DNA of 64,000 nucleotides from Flavobacteriales bacterium (GTDB lineage: Bacteria; Bacteroidota; Bacteroidia; JANQJC01), in the NCBI GenBank assembly GCA_028281825.1, contig JANQJC010000124.1, positions 21,442 through 85,441 of the forward strand, given 5' to 3'. How positions within the stretch are numbered: position 1 is the first letter of the stretch; each line of letters begins with the position of its first letter. Under the pieces are notes generated by a model. It did no database searches. It saw nothing but the letters and a program-made list of their open reading frames with translations, and was not told where the DNA came from. Position numbers and translations under genes: made by a program. Shown here one piece after another: positions 8,676-17,307 of this stretch.

Positions 8676-11294
8676 ATGATAACTTCTAACGAGATAAGAC
8701 AAAAATTCCTCGACTTCTTTGTATCAAAAGGTCACACGATAGTCCCATCTGCACCGATGGTGATAAAAAATGACCCCACTTTAATGTTTACCAATGCGGG
8801 AATGAACCAATTTAAAGACATCTTTTTGGGGAACTCAAAAGCCAAAGATGCTCGCGTGGCCAACACCCAAAAATGCCTTCGTGTTTCAGGCAAGCATAAC
8901 GACCTTGAAGAAGTTGGAGTAGACACTTATCACCACACCATGTTCGAAATGCTAGGTAATTGGTCTTTTGGTGATTATTTCAAAAAAGAGGCTATTGAAT
9001 GGGCGTGGGAACTGCTAACTGAAGTATACGGATTGGACAAGGAAAGGCTTTACATAACTGTATTTGGTGGAGATGAAGAAGACAGTTTGCCCGAAGATAC
9101 CGAGGCTAAGAACTTCTGGAAAAGCCACATCAATGAAGATAGGATATTGCCTTTTAGCAAGAAAGACAACTTTTGGGAGATGGGTAGCACCGGCCCTTGT
9201 GGACCTTGCTCAGAGATACATATTGATATCCGTAGTGATGAAGAACGCAAAAAAGTAGATGGGAGGACTTTGGTAAACCAAGACCATCCCCAAGTTATTG
9301 AGATTTGGAACCTGGTTTTTATCCAATTCAACCGCATGGCCAATGGTAAGTTAGTCAACCTACCACAGCAACATGTGGATACTGGTATGGGACTAGAAAG
9401 GCTGTGTGTTGCACTTCAAGGTAAGTCATCCAATTATGATACCGATGTTTTCCAGCCAATGATAACTAAGCTGGCTGAAATGTCGGGCACCCAATATGGC
9501 AAAGACGAGAAAACCGATATTGCTTTGCGTGTGGTATCAGACCACGTAAGAGCTATAGCTTTTGCTATTGCTGATGGGCAATTGCCATCCAACAATAAGG
9601 CTGGGTATGTTATCAGGAGAATATTAAGAAGGGCTGTCAGGTATGGGTATAGTTTCCTAAATCTTAGTGACCCGTTTATCCATTCTCTCGTACCGGTGTT
9701 AGTGGAGAAATTAGGAGGGCATTTTCCTGAAATAAAGGCACAAGAAGACCTTATCGGAAAAGTAATAAAAGAGGAAGAAGAATCATTCCTGCGCACGTTG
9801 GAAACCGGCATCAAGCGCTTCAACGATTACTTAGACCAAAATGACTACAAAACCATAGACGGGCGATTTGCTTTTGAATTGTACGACACATTTGGTTTTC
9901 CCATTGACTTGACTGGGCTATTGACAAGAGAAAAAGGTTTGGAAGTTGACCTACCTGCTTTTGAAACCGCCCTGCAAGAGCAAAAACAACGCTCAAAAGC
10001 TGACGCAGCAATCGATAAGGACGACTGGATTGTATTAACCCTTGACGACAAAGAGGAGTTTATTGGTTATGACTACCTGTCAGCAGAAGTTAATATCACC
10101 CGTTATCGCAAGATTAATACTAAGGGAAAAGACTTTTACCAATTGGTTTTCAATGTCACTCCTTTTTATGCTGAAAGTGGCGGGCAGGTTGGAGATACTG
10201 GGGTTTTGGAATCTGGTGAGGATACGATTTATATTATAGATACTAAGAAAGAGAACGACCTTATTATTCACATGACTGAAAAGTTGCCAGAAAACCTCCA
10301 GCAAACCTTTACTGCAAAGGTGAATATCAATAAGAGAAACTCAACTGCAAACAACCACTCTGCTACCCACTTGCTGCACGCGGCTTTAAGAGAGGTTTTA
10401 GGAACCCACGTTGAGCAAAAAGGTTCGCTAGTGAATGCAGAACACCTCAGGTTTGACTTCTCTCACTTTGCAAAAGTGACAGGCGAAGAATTGGCTAAAA
10501 TTGAAAAAACAGTCAACACTAAAATACGTAAGAACATACAACTAGAGGAAAACAGAAATGTGCCCTACAATAAAGCCCTTGAAATGGGTGCCATAGCACT
10601 GTTTGGTGAAAAGTATGGAGACATAGTTCGCGTGATTGTATTTGATCCTGAATTTTCAGTGGAGCTATGTGGGGGAACCCATGTGAAGGCCACTGGTCAA
10701 ATTGGATTTTTGAAGATAACTTCTGAGAGCTCTATTGCTGCCGGAATTAGAAGGATTGAAGCTATCACCGGAGAAAAAGCCGAAGATTACGTGAACGAGA
10801 AAGTGAATGCTCTAGCTGAAGTGGGTGAATTAATCAAAAATCCAAAGAACCCATTGAAGGGGGTAAAACAGGTATTAGATGAAAATGCCAAACTATCCAA
10901 ACAAATAGAGAACTTACAAGCACTTCAAGTAGGTATTGCTAAACGAGAACTTGCTGATAAAATAGAGGAACAAAACGGTATTAAGTTCCTTTCGGCTAAA
11001 GTGGACTTAAACCCAGAACAGGTGAAAAACCTGTGCTTCCAATTGAAAGGCGAGTTGGATAACCTGTTTCTAGTGCTAGGTTCATCAACAGATAATAAAC
11101 CGAATATTCAATTGTGTATCTCTGATAATCTGGTGAATGATAAAGGGCTAAATGCAGGAAAGATAATTCGTGAATTAGCTAAGGAAATCAAAGGCGGTGG
11201 GGGCGGACAAGCATTTTATGCATCCGCGGGTGGTTCTGACAGCTCAGGCTTAAGTAGAGCGCTTGATAAAGCCAAGGATTTTATCCCCGATTAA
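8676..11294 (+). CDS. alaS: Alanine--tRNA ligase
   Basis: The 872-residue enzyme charges tRNA-Ala with alanine in the cytoplasm. It has the family's full length and order: class II catalytic core (motifs around FTNAGMNQFK and FEMLGNWSFGDYFKKEA, motif 3 GMGLERL), the tRNA-recognition helical part (AGYVIRRILRRAVRYG), the editing domain with zinc ligands in HSATHLLHA and CGGTHV, a coiled coil, and the C-Ala domain ending with the glycine-rich GGGGGQAFYASAGG. No residues needed for catalysis or editing appear to be missing. The stop overlaps that of the convergent phosphatase gene by four bases (TTAA). The start is the ATG at 8676. Confidence 0.98.
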   Translation: MITSNEIRQKFLDFFVSKGHTIVPSAPMVIKNDPTLMFTNAGMNQFKDIFLGNSKAKDARVANTQKCLRVSGKHNDLEEVGVDTYHHTMFEMLGNWSFGDYFKKEAIEWAWELLTEVYGLDKERLYITVFGGDEEDSLPEDTEAKNFWKSHINEDRILPFSKKDNFWEMGSTGPCGPCSEIHIDIRSDEERKKVDGRTLVNQDHPQVIEIWNLVFIQFNRMANGKLVNLPQQHVDTGMGLERLCVALQGKSSNYDTDVFQPMITKLAEMSGTQYGKDEKTDIALRVVSDHVRAIAFAIADGQLPSNNKAGYVIRRILRRAVRYGYSFLNLSDPFIHSLVPVLVEKLGGHFPEIKAQEDLIGKVIKEEEESFLRTLETGIKRFNDYLDQNDYKTIDGRFAFELYDTFGFPIDLTGLLTREKGLEVDLPAFETALQEQKQRSKADAAIDKDDWIVLTLDDKEEFIGYDYLSAEVNITRYRKINTKGKDFYQLVFNVTPFYAESGGQVGDTGVLESGEDTIYIIDTKKENDLIIHMTEKLPENLQQTFTAKVNINKRNSTANNHSATHLLHAALREVLGTHVEQKGSLVNAEHLRFDFSHFAKVTGEELAKIEKTVNTKIRKNIQLEENRNVPYNKALEMGAIALFGEKYGDIVRVIVFDPEFSVELCGGTHVKATGQIGFLKITSESSIAAGIRRIEAITGEKAEDYVNEKVNALAEVGELIKNPKNPLKGVKQVLDENAKLSKQIENLQALQVGIAKRELADKIEEQNGIKFLSAKVDLNPEQVKNLCFQLKGELDNLFLVLGSSTDNKPNIQLCISDNLVNDKGLNAGKIIRELAKEIKGGGGGQAFYASAGGSDSSGLSRALDKAKDFIPD

Positions 11295-12286
11295 GATTTA
11301 GGCTGTAGGTTATTGATGCTGATTGTACGCTCTATTACCACCTTGTTCTTCTTGTTTCGGGTTTGAAAGGTGATGTTGCGTTTCTCCCAGTCAATCTCGA
11401 TAATTCCAAAGTTTTTATGGAGCCACATGCGCCCCATCCTATATGGGTTGCGCTTCTCAAAAGGCCAAATGGCCCTACCGTGTGTTAAACCACTTGAAGT
11501 GAAGTCGTAAATAGGATAATCTACATATTCAGAATTCAGGGCGCATATCTCAGAAATATGTCTGTCACCGCTAATGAAGATGACGCCTGGAGCTTTGGTT
11601 TTCTTGATTAGTTTGAGCATTCGGGTTCTGGCACCTTTGAAATGCCCCCAGCCTTCATATCCATGCAAGTCGGAAACAAACTGTACGCTTGTCCCAATGA
11701 TATGAATAGCTGCATCACTATCAGTTAGTTCTTTCTCCAACCATGTCCATTGAGCCTCACCGAGCATGTCCGTCTCATCGCCTGGTTTTTCACGGAAATA
11801 ACGGGTATCCAGCAGAATTACTTTTACCTTTCTCTCTGCACTGCCATAACTATATAAGCCATACACTCCCTCCTGCTGGCGGCGTGGACTATCTTTTGAA
11901 ACACCCATAAAATCAAGGTGCAGTTGCTGGGTTTCTTTCTTGAAACCAAACTCATTACCAATATCATTACCTCCAAAATCGTGGTCATCCCAAGTGCCAA
12001 TAATGGGCACTTTGGCGATGAGTTTCTGATAATTAGGATTAGCTAAAGCTTTATCATATCGCTCCTTGATTAAGTTCACGTCCTTGCTAGTGCCAAATAG
12101 CTGCCCATAGATATTATCCCCCAACCAAATCCAAAGTTGTGGGTTGTTTTCCAACACCTCATTCCAAATCTTTTGCTTCTTCCAGTGCATACTGCAAGAG
12201 CCAAAAGCTATTTTGGTTAAATCCTCTGTTTGTGCGGTAAGCAGTATGGGCAATGCCGCCAATGCAAGTACTAATAGTTTTTTCAT
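11291..12286 (-). CDS. PhoD-like (alkaline phosphatase D family) metallophosphoesterase
   Basis: The 331-residue protein starts with a signal peptide (MKKLLVLALAALPILLTAQ), so it is exported to the periplasm or outside. Metal-binding signatures of the PhoD family are visible: FGSCS near the mature N-terminus, WLGDNIYG, WDDHDFGGND and SGDRHISE. These ligands normally hold iron and calcium and the enzyme hydrolyses phosphate mono- or diesters. The upstream in-frame ATG at 12319 would add residues ahead of a clear signal peptide, so the start at 12286 is preferred. The stop codon overlaps the alaS stop on the other strand. A role in phosphate scavenging is plausible, but no PHO-type control element was seen. 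Confidence 0.88.
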   Translation of the reverse strand: MKKLLVLALAALPILLTAQTEDLTKIAFGSCSMHWKKQKIWNEVLENNPQLWIWLGDNIYGQLFGTSKDVNLIKERYDKALANPNYQKLIAKVPIIGTWDDHDFGGNDIGNEFGFKKETQQLHLDFMGVSKDSPRRQQEGVYGLYSYGSAERKVKVILLDTRYFREKPGDETDMLGEAQWTWLEKELTDSDAAIHIIGTSVQFVSDLHGYEGWGHFKGARTRMLKLIKKTKAPGVIFISGDRHISEICALNSEYVDYPIYDFTSSGLTHGRAIWPFEKRNPYRMGRMWLHKNFGIIEIDWEKRNITFQTRNKKNKVVIERTISINNLQPKS

Positions 12287-12422
12287 GATGGCGAAAATAG
12301 CGATTATAAACTTTCTCAAATCAGTATTTGTTAACCCTGTATCTCTTTAGCAATATGACAATTTAACAATTGAGCCATTCGAATAACCCTAAAATTGGCT
12401 AATTTCGCCCAGAACCTGATTG

Positions 12423-13193
12423 ATGAAAACCAAGCAAGAAATAGTTGATAATTGGTTGCCCAGATATACGGGCACTCCACTAGACAAATTTGGTGATTAC
12501 ATCCTCTTGACCAACTTCCAGAATTATGTGGACATTTTTGCTGCTCGCGAGGGTGTGGAAATAATGGGCAAGGACAAAGCCATGCCGAATGCTACTTCAG
12601 GGCGCATTACTATTATCAACTTTGGCATTGGCAGCTCCAACGCTGCAACTGTTATGGATTTGTTGAGTGCTATTCAACCCAAAGCTGCTCTTTTCCTAGG
12701 CAAGTGTGGTGGACTGAAGAAAAAGAACAGTATTGGCGATTTGATACTACCCATTGCCGCTATTCGCGGTGAGGGAACTTCTAATGACTATTTTCCACCT
12801 GAAGTGCCTGCCTTACCGGCATTTAATTTACAAAAAGCTGTTTCGACCACTATTCGTGACCATGGAAGAGACTATTGGACAGGGACTATCTATACAACCA
12901 ACCGCCGTGTGTGGGAACACGACAAGGTGTTCAAGAAAAAACTGAAAACACTGCGCGCTATGGGCATTGACATGGAGACGGCTACCATTTTTATCGCGGG
13001 TTTCGCTAATCAAATCCCCAGCGGGGCTTTACTTTTGGTAAGTGACCAGCCAATGATACCTGATGGCGTCAAAACTACAGAGAGTGATGCCAAAGTAACT
13101 GCCGAATTTGTACAAAAACATGTAACTATAGGTATTGACTCCCTCAATCAATTAATCAATAATGGTTTAACAGTAAAGCATTTGTATTTTTAG
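12423..13193 (+). CDS. AMP nucleosidase (short form)
   Basis: The 256-residue protein belongs to the nucleoside phosphorylase / AMP nucleosidase fold. Seen: the phosphate and base-binding loops NFGIGSSNAATVMDLL and FLGKCGGLKKK, and GIDMETATIF, the ribose-binding Met-Glu motif of the superfamily. The enzyme is expected to split AMP into adenine and ribose 5-phosphate; the E. coli Amn protein is about 480 residues, whereas this catalytic-domain-only form is typical of Bacteroidota. A TTG directly precedes the ATG in frame; the ATG at 12423 is taken as start. holA begins four bases after the stop, so the two are probably co-transcribed. Confidence 0.88.
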   Translation: MKTKQEIVDNWLPRYTGTPLDKFGDYILLTNFQNYVDIFAAREGVEIMGKDKAMPNATSGRITIINFGIGSSNAATVMDLLSAIQPKAALFLGKCGGLKKKNSIGDLILPIAAIRGEGTSNDYFPPEVPALPAFNLQKAVSTTIRDHGRDYWTGTIYTTNRRVWEHDKVFKKKLKTLRAMGIDMETATIFIAGFANQIPSGALLLVSDQPMIPDGVKTTESDAKVTAEFVQKHVTIGIDSLNQLINNGLTVKHLYF

Positions 13194-13196
13194 GGA

Positions 13197-14231
13197 ATGA
13201 CGTTTGACCAAATAATAAAGGACCTTAGGAATAAAATCTACCAGCCTGTTTATTTTCTGACGGGTGATGAGCCTTATTACATAGATGAAATCTCAGATTA
13301 TATTGAGAGCCATGTGCTGGAAGAGCATGAGCGCGACTTTAATCAAACCGTGTTATATGGCTTAGATACCAGCGTGGACCAGATATTGAGTGAGGCGCGC
13401 CGCTTCCCTATGATGACGGATTACCAGGTAGTGATTGTGAAAGAGGCACAAAACCTCAAAAACCTTATCCCAAAAGAGGTACCTGATAAAATTGAAGACA
13501 GCCCCTTACTTGCTTACTTAAGTAAACCTCAAAAGTCGACCATATTGGTCTTTTGCTACAAATACAAGAACGTGGATAAACGTACTGCTGTTAGCAAGTT
13601 TTTGATGAAGCATTCCTTGTTTTTTCAATCAGCGAAAATGAGGGATTATCACGTACCTGAATGGGTGATTAACCATGTGAGGGAGAAAGGGTTTAGGATA
13701 AACCCTAAGACTGCGGCTTTGCTCACAGAATACCTGGGTGCTGACTTAAGTAAAATAGTGAACGAGGTTGAAAAGCTTACTATCAATCTACCCGAAGGTG
13801 CTGAAATTGACGCCCAGACAATAGAAAAGTATATTGGCATCAGTAAAGACTACAATATTTTTGAATTCCAGGATGCATTGGGTAAAAAAGATTTTCTTAA
13901 AGCATTAAAAATTGCCAATTATTTTGCTGCTAACCCCAAAGCCAACCCGCTACCCATGGTTATGGCAAACTTATATAGTTATTTCTCCAAGCTTCTGGTT
14001 TTTCACTTTCTGAAAGACAAGAGCGACCAAAAACTCATTGCTTCTGAACTGAAGGTACACCCCTTTTTTGTGAAGGACTACCAGACAGCAGCCAAGCACT
14101 ACCCCTACCCTAAGCTTAAAGTGATTTTTGATGGTATGCGAACGATGGATGTGCAATCAAAAGGTGTTGGTAATACGGGCACAGAGAATAGTGCCTTGAT
14201 GCAGGAGTTTTTGTTTAAAGTGATGAATTGA
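13197..14231 (+). CDS. holA: DNA polymerase III subunit delta
   Basis: The 344-residue protein matches the clamp-loader delta subunit in length and pattern: an N-terminal ATPase-like domain starting with YQPVYFLTGDEPYYIDEISD, the segment ARRFPMMTDYQVVIVKEAQNL, a lid domain (AALLTEYLGADLSKIVNEVEKL), and a C-terminal helical collar domain (NIFEFQDALGKKDFLKAL onward). Delta opens the beta sliding clamp during DNA replication. It has no functional Walker motif, as is normal for delta. It is three bases downstream of the AMP nucleosidase gene and just upstream of the EVE-domain gene; there is no obvious functional link. Confidence 0.92.
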   Translation: MTFDQIIKDLRNKIYQPVYFLTGDEPYYIDEISDYIESHVLEEHERDFNQTVLYGLDTSVDQILSEARRFPMMTDYQVVIVKEAQNLKNLIPKEVPDKIEDSPLLAYLSKPQKSTILVFCYKYKNVDKRTAVSKFLMKHSLFFQSAKMRDYHVPEWVINHVREKGFRINPKTAALLTEYLGADLSKIVNEVEKLTINLPEGAEIDAQTIEKYIGISKDYNIFEFQDALGKKDFLKALKIANYFAANPKANPLPMVMANLYSYFSKLLVFHFLKDKSDQKLIASELKVHPFFVKDYQTAAKHYPYPKLKVIFDGMRTMDVQSKGVGNTGTENSALMQEFLFKVMN

Positions 14232-14255
14232 TATTTTTAACCAAACCTAATTATT

Positions 14256-14666
14256 ATGAACTATTGGCTAGTGAAATCAGAACCTTTTAAATACTCTTGG
14301 GAGCAAATGCTAAAAGATGGCCGCACCTTTTGGGACGGCGTGAGAAACTATGCTGCCCGTAACCACATGCGCGCAATGAAAGAAGGAGACATTGTATTAT
14401 TCTACCACAGCAATGAGGGAAAAGAAATTGTAGGTATAACCAAGGTAGTGAAAGAAGCTTACCAGGACCATACTACAGATGGAGATTGGAGCATGGTGGA
14501 TATTTCACCCATTGAGACACTCAAAAACCCAGTTACCCTGGCACAGATAAAAGCGGATGAAAGGTTGCAAAACATGTGGTTGGTAAAACAGGGACGGCTA
14601 TCAGTAATGCCTGTGCAGAAAGAAGAGTACGACACTATTCTTGAACTTGCAGGGCAAGACCAATAA
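14256..14666 (+). CDS. EVE domain protein (PUA-like, possible modified-base reader)
   Basis: The 136-residue protein is a single EVE domain: MNYWLVKSEPFKYSWEQ at the N-terminus, WDGVRNYAARNHMRAMKEGD with the conserved RNYAARN signature, then VLFYHSNEGKEIVGI. EVE domains are PUA-like folds; relatives such as human THYN1 bind modified cytosines or RNA bases, and some bacterial ones are linked to restriction of modified DNA. Here there is no nuclease or restriction gene alongside, so a housekeeping RNA-related role is equally likely. It lies 24 bases after holA and nine bases before a lipoprotein gene, probably in one transcript. Confidence 0.9.
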   Translation: MNYWLVKSEPFKYSWEQMLKDGRTFWDGVRNYAARNHMRAMKEGDIVLFYHSNEGKEIVGITKVVKEAYQDHTTDGDWSMVDISPIETLKNPVTLAQIKADERLQNMWLVKQGRLSVMPVQKEEYDTILELAGQDQ

Positions 14667-14674
14667 CACCAGCC

Positions 14675-15568
14675 ATGCATACCAAACTACATGCTACCCT
14701 GATAATTTTGGGAGTGATTGCCTTTTCTTGCAATCAACCACCTTCTGAGTCAGAAGTTATTGTAGAGGACACTATATCTATTCAGAAGGAATCTCAGGTA
14801 GAGATATTCTATGCCCACTCCAAAAAAGAGAACTATGTGGTTGGCATAGATACCAACCTTATTGAGAAATATGGTGGAGAAGAAATGAAAGCCATTGCAT
14901 GGGGAGGACCCATGAAGATTTCTTTGGAGAATGGAACCTACTATGTGGAAGACATAGAACAGGTAGTTAATTTTGATATTGATGAAGACTGTGGTGATAA
15001 GTATTACCGCTTTAAATTACCCATTGATACTGCAATTAAGTACCTGGAGAAAAGAAAATACAGCGATTCTTATTATTTTAATTGGAGTGCCATTTTTGAT
15101 ACCACAGCCAAAAGGTTTATAATAGAAGAAATATGGCACAGAGGTGAGAACAATAAAGTACTGGCAGAAATTAAACACTTTAACATCTACTACGCTATGG
15201 AAGGCCTAGACAGCCTTCAAATACTTAACTTCTATCCAAAAAATGTGTTTGATGAAGAAATAACAATAGAAAGTTGGGTAATTAATAATTCAAGTAATGC
15301 CATTGACCAAGCCAATGTTGATTTATCAGTATCAGAATACAAGGACAATAAGTCAGAGGAAGTCGTATCTCAAGCGAAATATAAAAACCTCAATTTATTA
15401 GTTGCACCCATTCCACCACATACTTTTCAAATCGTTAAAAAATCATTCAAAAACACATCATACCAACCAGCTGCGGAAACTAAGCTTGTATACTTCAATA
15501 CAGAGCAAGTGCTTAAAGACTACGGCTCCAACGGAAAGTTAGTGCCTTTAAACAAGCCCGTTAAGTAA
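14675..15568 (+). CDS. Predicted lipoprotein of unknown function
   Basis: The 297-residue protein begins with a lipoprotein signal peptide (HATLIILGVIAFSCNQPPSE, lipid-acceptor Cys at about residue 19) and is followed by an acidic linker (SESEVIVEDTISI). The mature part is a mixed alpha/beta region without a family I recognise; it contains Tyr/Phe-rich strands such as KYYRFKLPIDTAIKYLEK and YYFNWSAIFDT. It should be anchored in the inner or outer membrane facing the periplasm. It follows the EVE gene by nine bases and precedes another lipoprotein gene by 20 bases, so the three may be co-transcribed. Confidence 0.75.
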   Translation: MHTKLHATLIILGVIAFSCNQPPSESEVIVEDTISIQKESQVEIFYAHSKKENYVVGIDTNLIEKYGGEEMKAIAWGGPMKISLENGTYYVEDIEQVVNFDIDEDCGDKYYRFKLPIDTAIKYLEKRKYSDSYYFNWSAIFDTTAKRFIIEEIWHRGENNKVLAEIKHFNIYYAMEGLDSLQILNFYPKNVFDEEITIESWVINNSSNAIDQANVDLSVSEYKDNKSEEVVSQAKYKNLNLLVAPIPPHTFQIVKKSFKNTSYQPAAETKLVYFNTEQVLKDYGSNGKLVPLNKPVK

Positions 15569-15588
15569 TCTACATTACATTTGATAAT

Positions 15589-16110
15589 ATGAATAAGAAG
15601 CCTGCTGTTTACTTGTTTTTGTTTTTATTGGTTATTGCTTTTTCTGGCTGCCCCATGGCTACTGACCACCCACTTGGTTACCCCGGTAAGGAAAAAATAG
15701 ACAAGAGACTTATCGGAACTTGGGAGGCTATAGCTGACCCTGCTAATTTGGCTATAACTAAAGTGAAAATTAGCCAAAAAGATGAGTACAGCTACGATGT
15801 GAAGGTCATAGGTAAAGGAGAGCTATTCTCTGAAGAAACTGTAGTTTTCACAGGATGGGTAACCGAGTTGGATAAACACCAGTTTATCTATTTTAAGCCT
15901 GAGAATGGTGGGAAGGTAAGGTACTACCTATATTGTTACAAAATGGGTAAAAAAAAGCATGACGACTTTTTTAGCTATGATGTAGGGCTCCTGCACAATG
16001 GTGTTGAAAAACTCTATGATACTGAAGAGTTTAGAAAAGAAGTAAGCGCCTCTCTTAAAATTTCTAATTGTCTCACTGACGAGACATTATGGCGAAGAGT
16101 TAAACAATAA
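15589..16110 (+). CDS. Predicted lipoprotein, lipocalin-like in pattern
   Basis: The 173-residue protein has a lipobox (FLFLLVIAFSGCPMATDHP, Cys at about residue 21). The mature part starts with IDKRLIGTWEA, a pattern often seen at the first strand of lipocalin-like domains, and continues with alternating beta-strand stretches (KVKISQKDEYSYDVKVIG, QFIYFKPENGGKVRYYLYCYK). A small ligand-binding beta barrel is possible but this is only a resemblance. It is probably a membrane-anchored periplasmic protein. The stop lies two bases from that of the convergent wecE-like gene. Confidence 0.7.
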   Translation: MNKKPAVYLFLFLLVIAFSGCPMATDHPLGYPGKEKIDKRLIGTWEAIADPANLAITKVKISQKDEYSYDVKVIGKGELFSEETVVFTGWVTELDKHQFIYFKPENGGKVRYYLYCYKMGKKKHDDFFSYDVGLLHNGVEKLYDTEEFRKEVSASLKISNCLTDETLWRRVKQ

Positions 16111-16112
16111 CT

Positions 16113-17243
16113 CTATTTACAAAAATCCTCGATTTTTTCACAAACATAAGTTATCTCTTCTTCTGTAAGCTGATAATAGGAAGGTAATCTTAATAAGCGA
16201 TTAGAAAATCTATCAGAATTAGGCAGTGGCCTACCATCATGTTTATCTTTATAGTAAGGACTGGCGTGTAAGCTCAAGTAATGGAATACTGCCATTACAC
16301 CTTGCCCTTTTAGGTGTTCTATCAACCTTTGCCTGTCATCCAAACTTTTGCAAACTATGTAGAAAAAATGGCCATTGTTGGTTGCGTATTCAGGCACATG
16401 GGGCAATTCAAAATGTTCCCTTAGGTGGCTTAAACGGTCATAGTATTGATTCCATATCCAAACCCGCTTTTGCTGAATGGCCTCTAAATTTTCGAGTTGT
16501 GCCCACAAAAAAGCTGAAGTGATTTCAGATGGAAGAAAAGATGACCCAATGCCTATCCAGTTATATTTATCAATCTCTCCACGGAAATAAGCTGCTCGAT
16601 TAGTACCTTTTTCCCATAGTATTTCGGTTTTGGCTATATCCTTTTCATCTCTTACCACTAGCATACCTCCCTCACCAGCTATGATGTTTTTGGTCTCGTG
16701 AAAAGAAAAGGTGCCAAAGTTGCCTATGCCGCCGAGTGGTTTCCCCTTGTAAAAACTATCAATTGCCTGGGCAGCATCTTCCACCACATAAAGGTTATGC
16801 TTTGATGCAAGCTCCATTACTTTATCCATATCCACAGCCATACCGGCATAATGCATTACCACAATAGCTTTTGTTTTGGGAGTAATTAGCGCTTCTATTG
16901 AGTTGGGATCCAAATTAGGGTGGTTGCCGCAACTATCCACAAAAATAATTTTAGCACCTCTGAGCACAAAAGCATTGGCTGTGCTCACGAAAGTATATGA
17001 AGGCATAATTATCTCATCACCAGACTTAATTTCCATTAATAAGGCTGACATTTCCAGGGCATCGGTGCAAGAGGTTGTTAAAAAGGTTTTTCTGAAACTG
17101 TATTTTTCCTCGAACCACTTTTGGCATCTGGCAGTAAAAACACCATTCCCAGAAATCTTCCCTGAATTAACTGCTTGTTCAATATAATCCAATTCGTTGC
17201 CTATGATGAAAGGTTTATTGAACTTGATTTTATACTCCTGCAT
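16113..17243 (-). CDS. wecE: dTDP-4-amino-4,6-dideoxygalactose transaminase (WecE/RffA-like)
   Basis: The 376-residue PLP enzyme matches E. coli WecE over its full length: near-identical stretches include MPSYTFVSTANAFVLRGAKI, VEDAAQAIDSFYKGK and FSFHETKN, where K185 should carry the PLP. WecE aminates dTDP-4-keto-6-deoxyglucose using glutamate to give dTDP-fucosamine precursor sugars for surface polysaccharides. It lies at the downstream end of a minus-strand group with a polytopic GT39-like protein and a methyltransferase, which fits surface-glycan synthesis. A related DegT/DnrJ aminotransferase with another nucleotide sugar substrate cannot be excluded, but the FHETKN and EKGTNR segments are specific to the WecE group. 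Confidence 0.88.
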   Translation of the reverse strand: MQEYKIKFNKPFIIGNELDYIEQAVNSGKISGNGVFTARCQKWFEEKYSFRKTFLTTSCTDALEMSALLMEIKSGDEIIMPSYTFVSTANAFVLRGAKIIFVDSCGNHPNLDPNSIEALITPKTKAIVVMHYAGMAVDMDKVMELASKHNLYVVEDAAQAIDSFYKGKPLGGIGNFGTFSFHETKNIIAGEGGMLVVRDEKDIAKTEILWEKGTNRAAYFRGEIDKYNWIGIGSSFLPSEITSAFLWAQLENLEAIQQKRVWIWNQYYDRLSHLREHFELPHVPEYATNNGHFFYIVCKSLDDRQRLIEHLKGQGVMAVFHYLSLHASPYYKDKHDGRPLPNSDRFSNRLLRLPSYYQLTEEEITYVCEKIEDFCK

Positions 17244-17307
17244 ATAGGCAAAGATAAAATCTAAATGTGATTATTCATTTAAAAATGAGCATACTGACTT
17301 TCTGGGC

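Noticed and set aside
9064..10304. Several open frames of 60-130 codons on both strands within alaS
   Set aside because: They are shadows of the strongly supported alaS reading frame.
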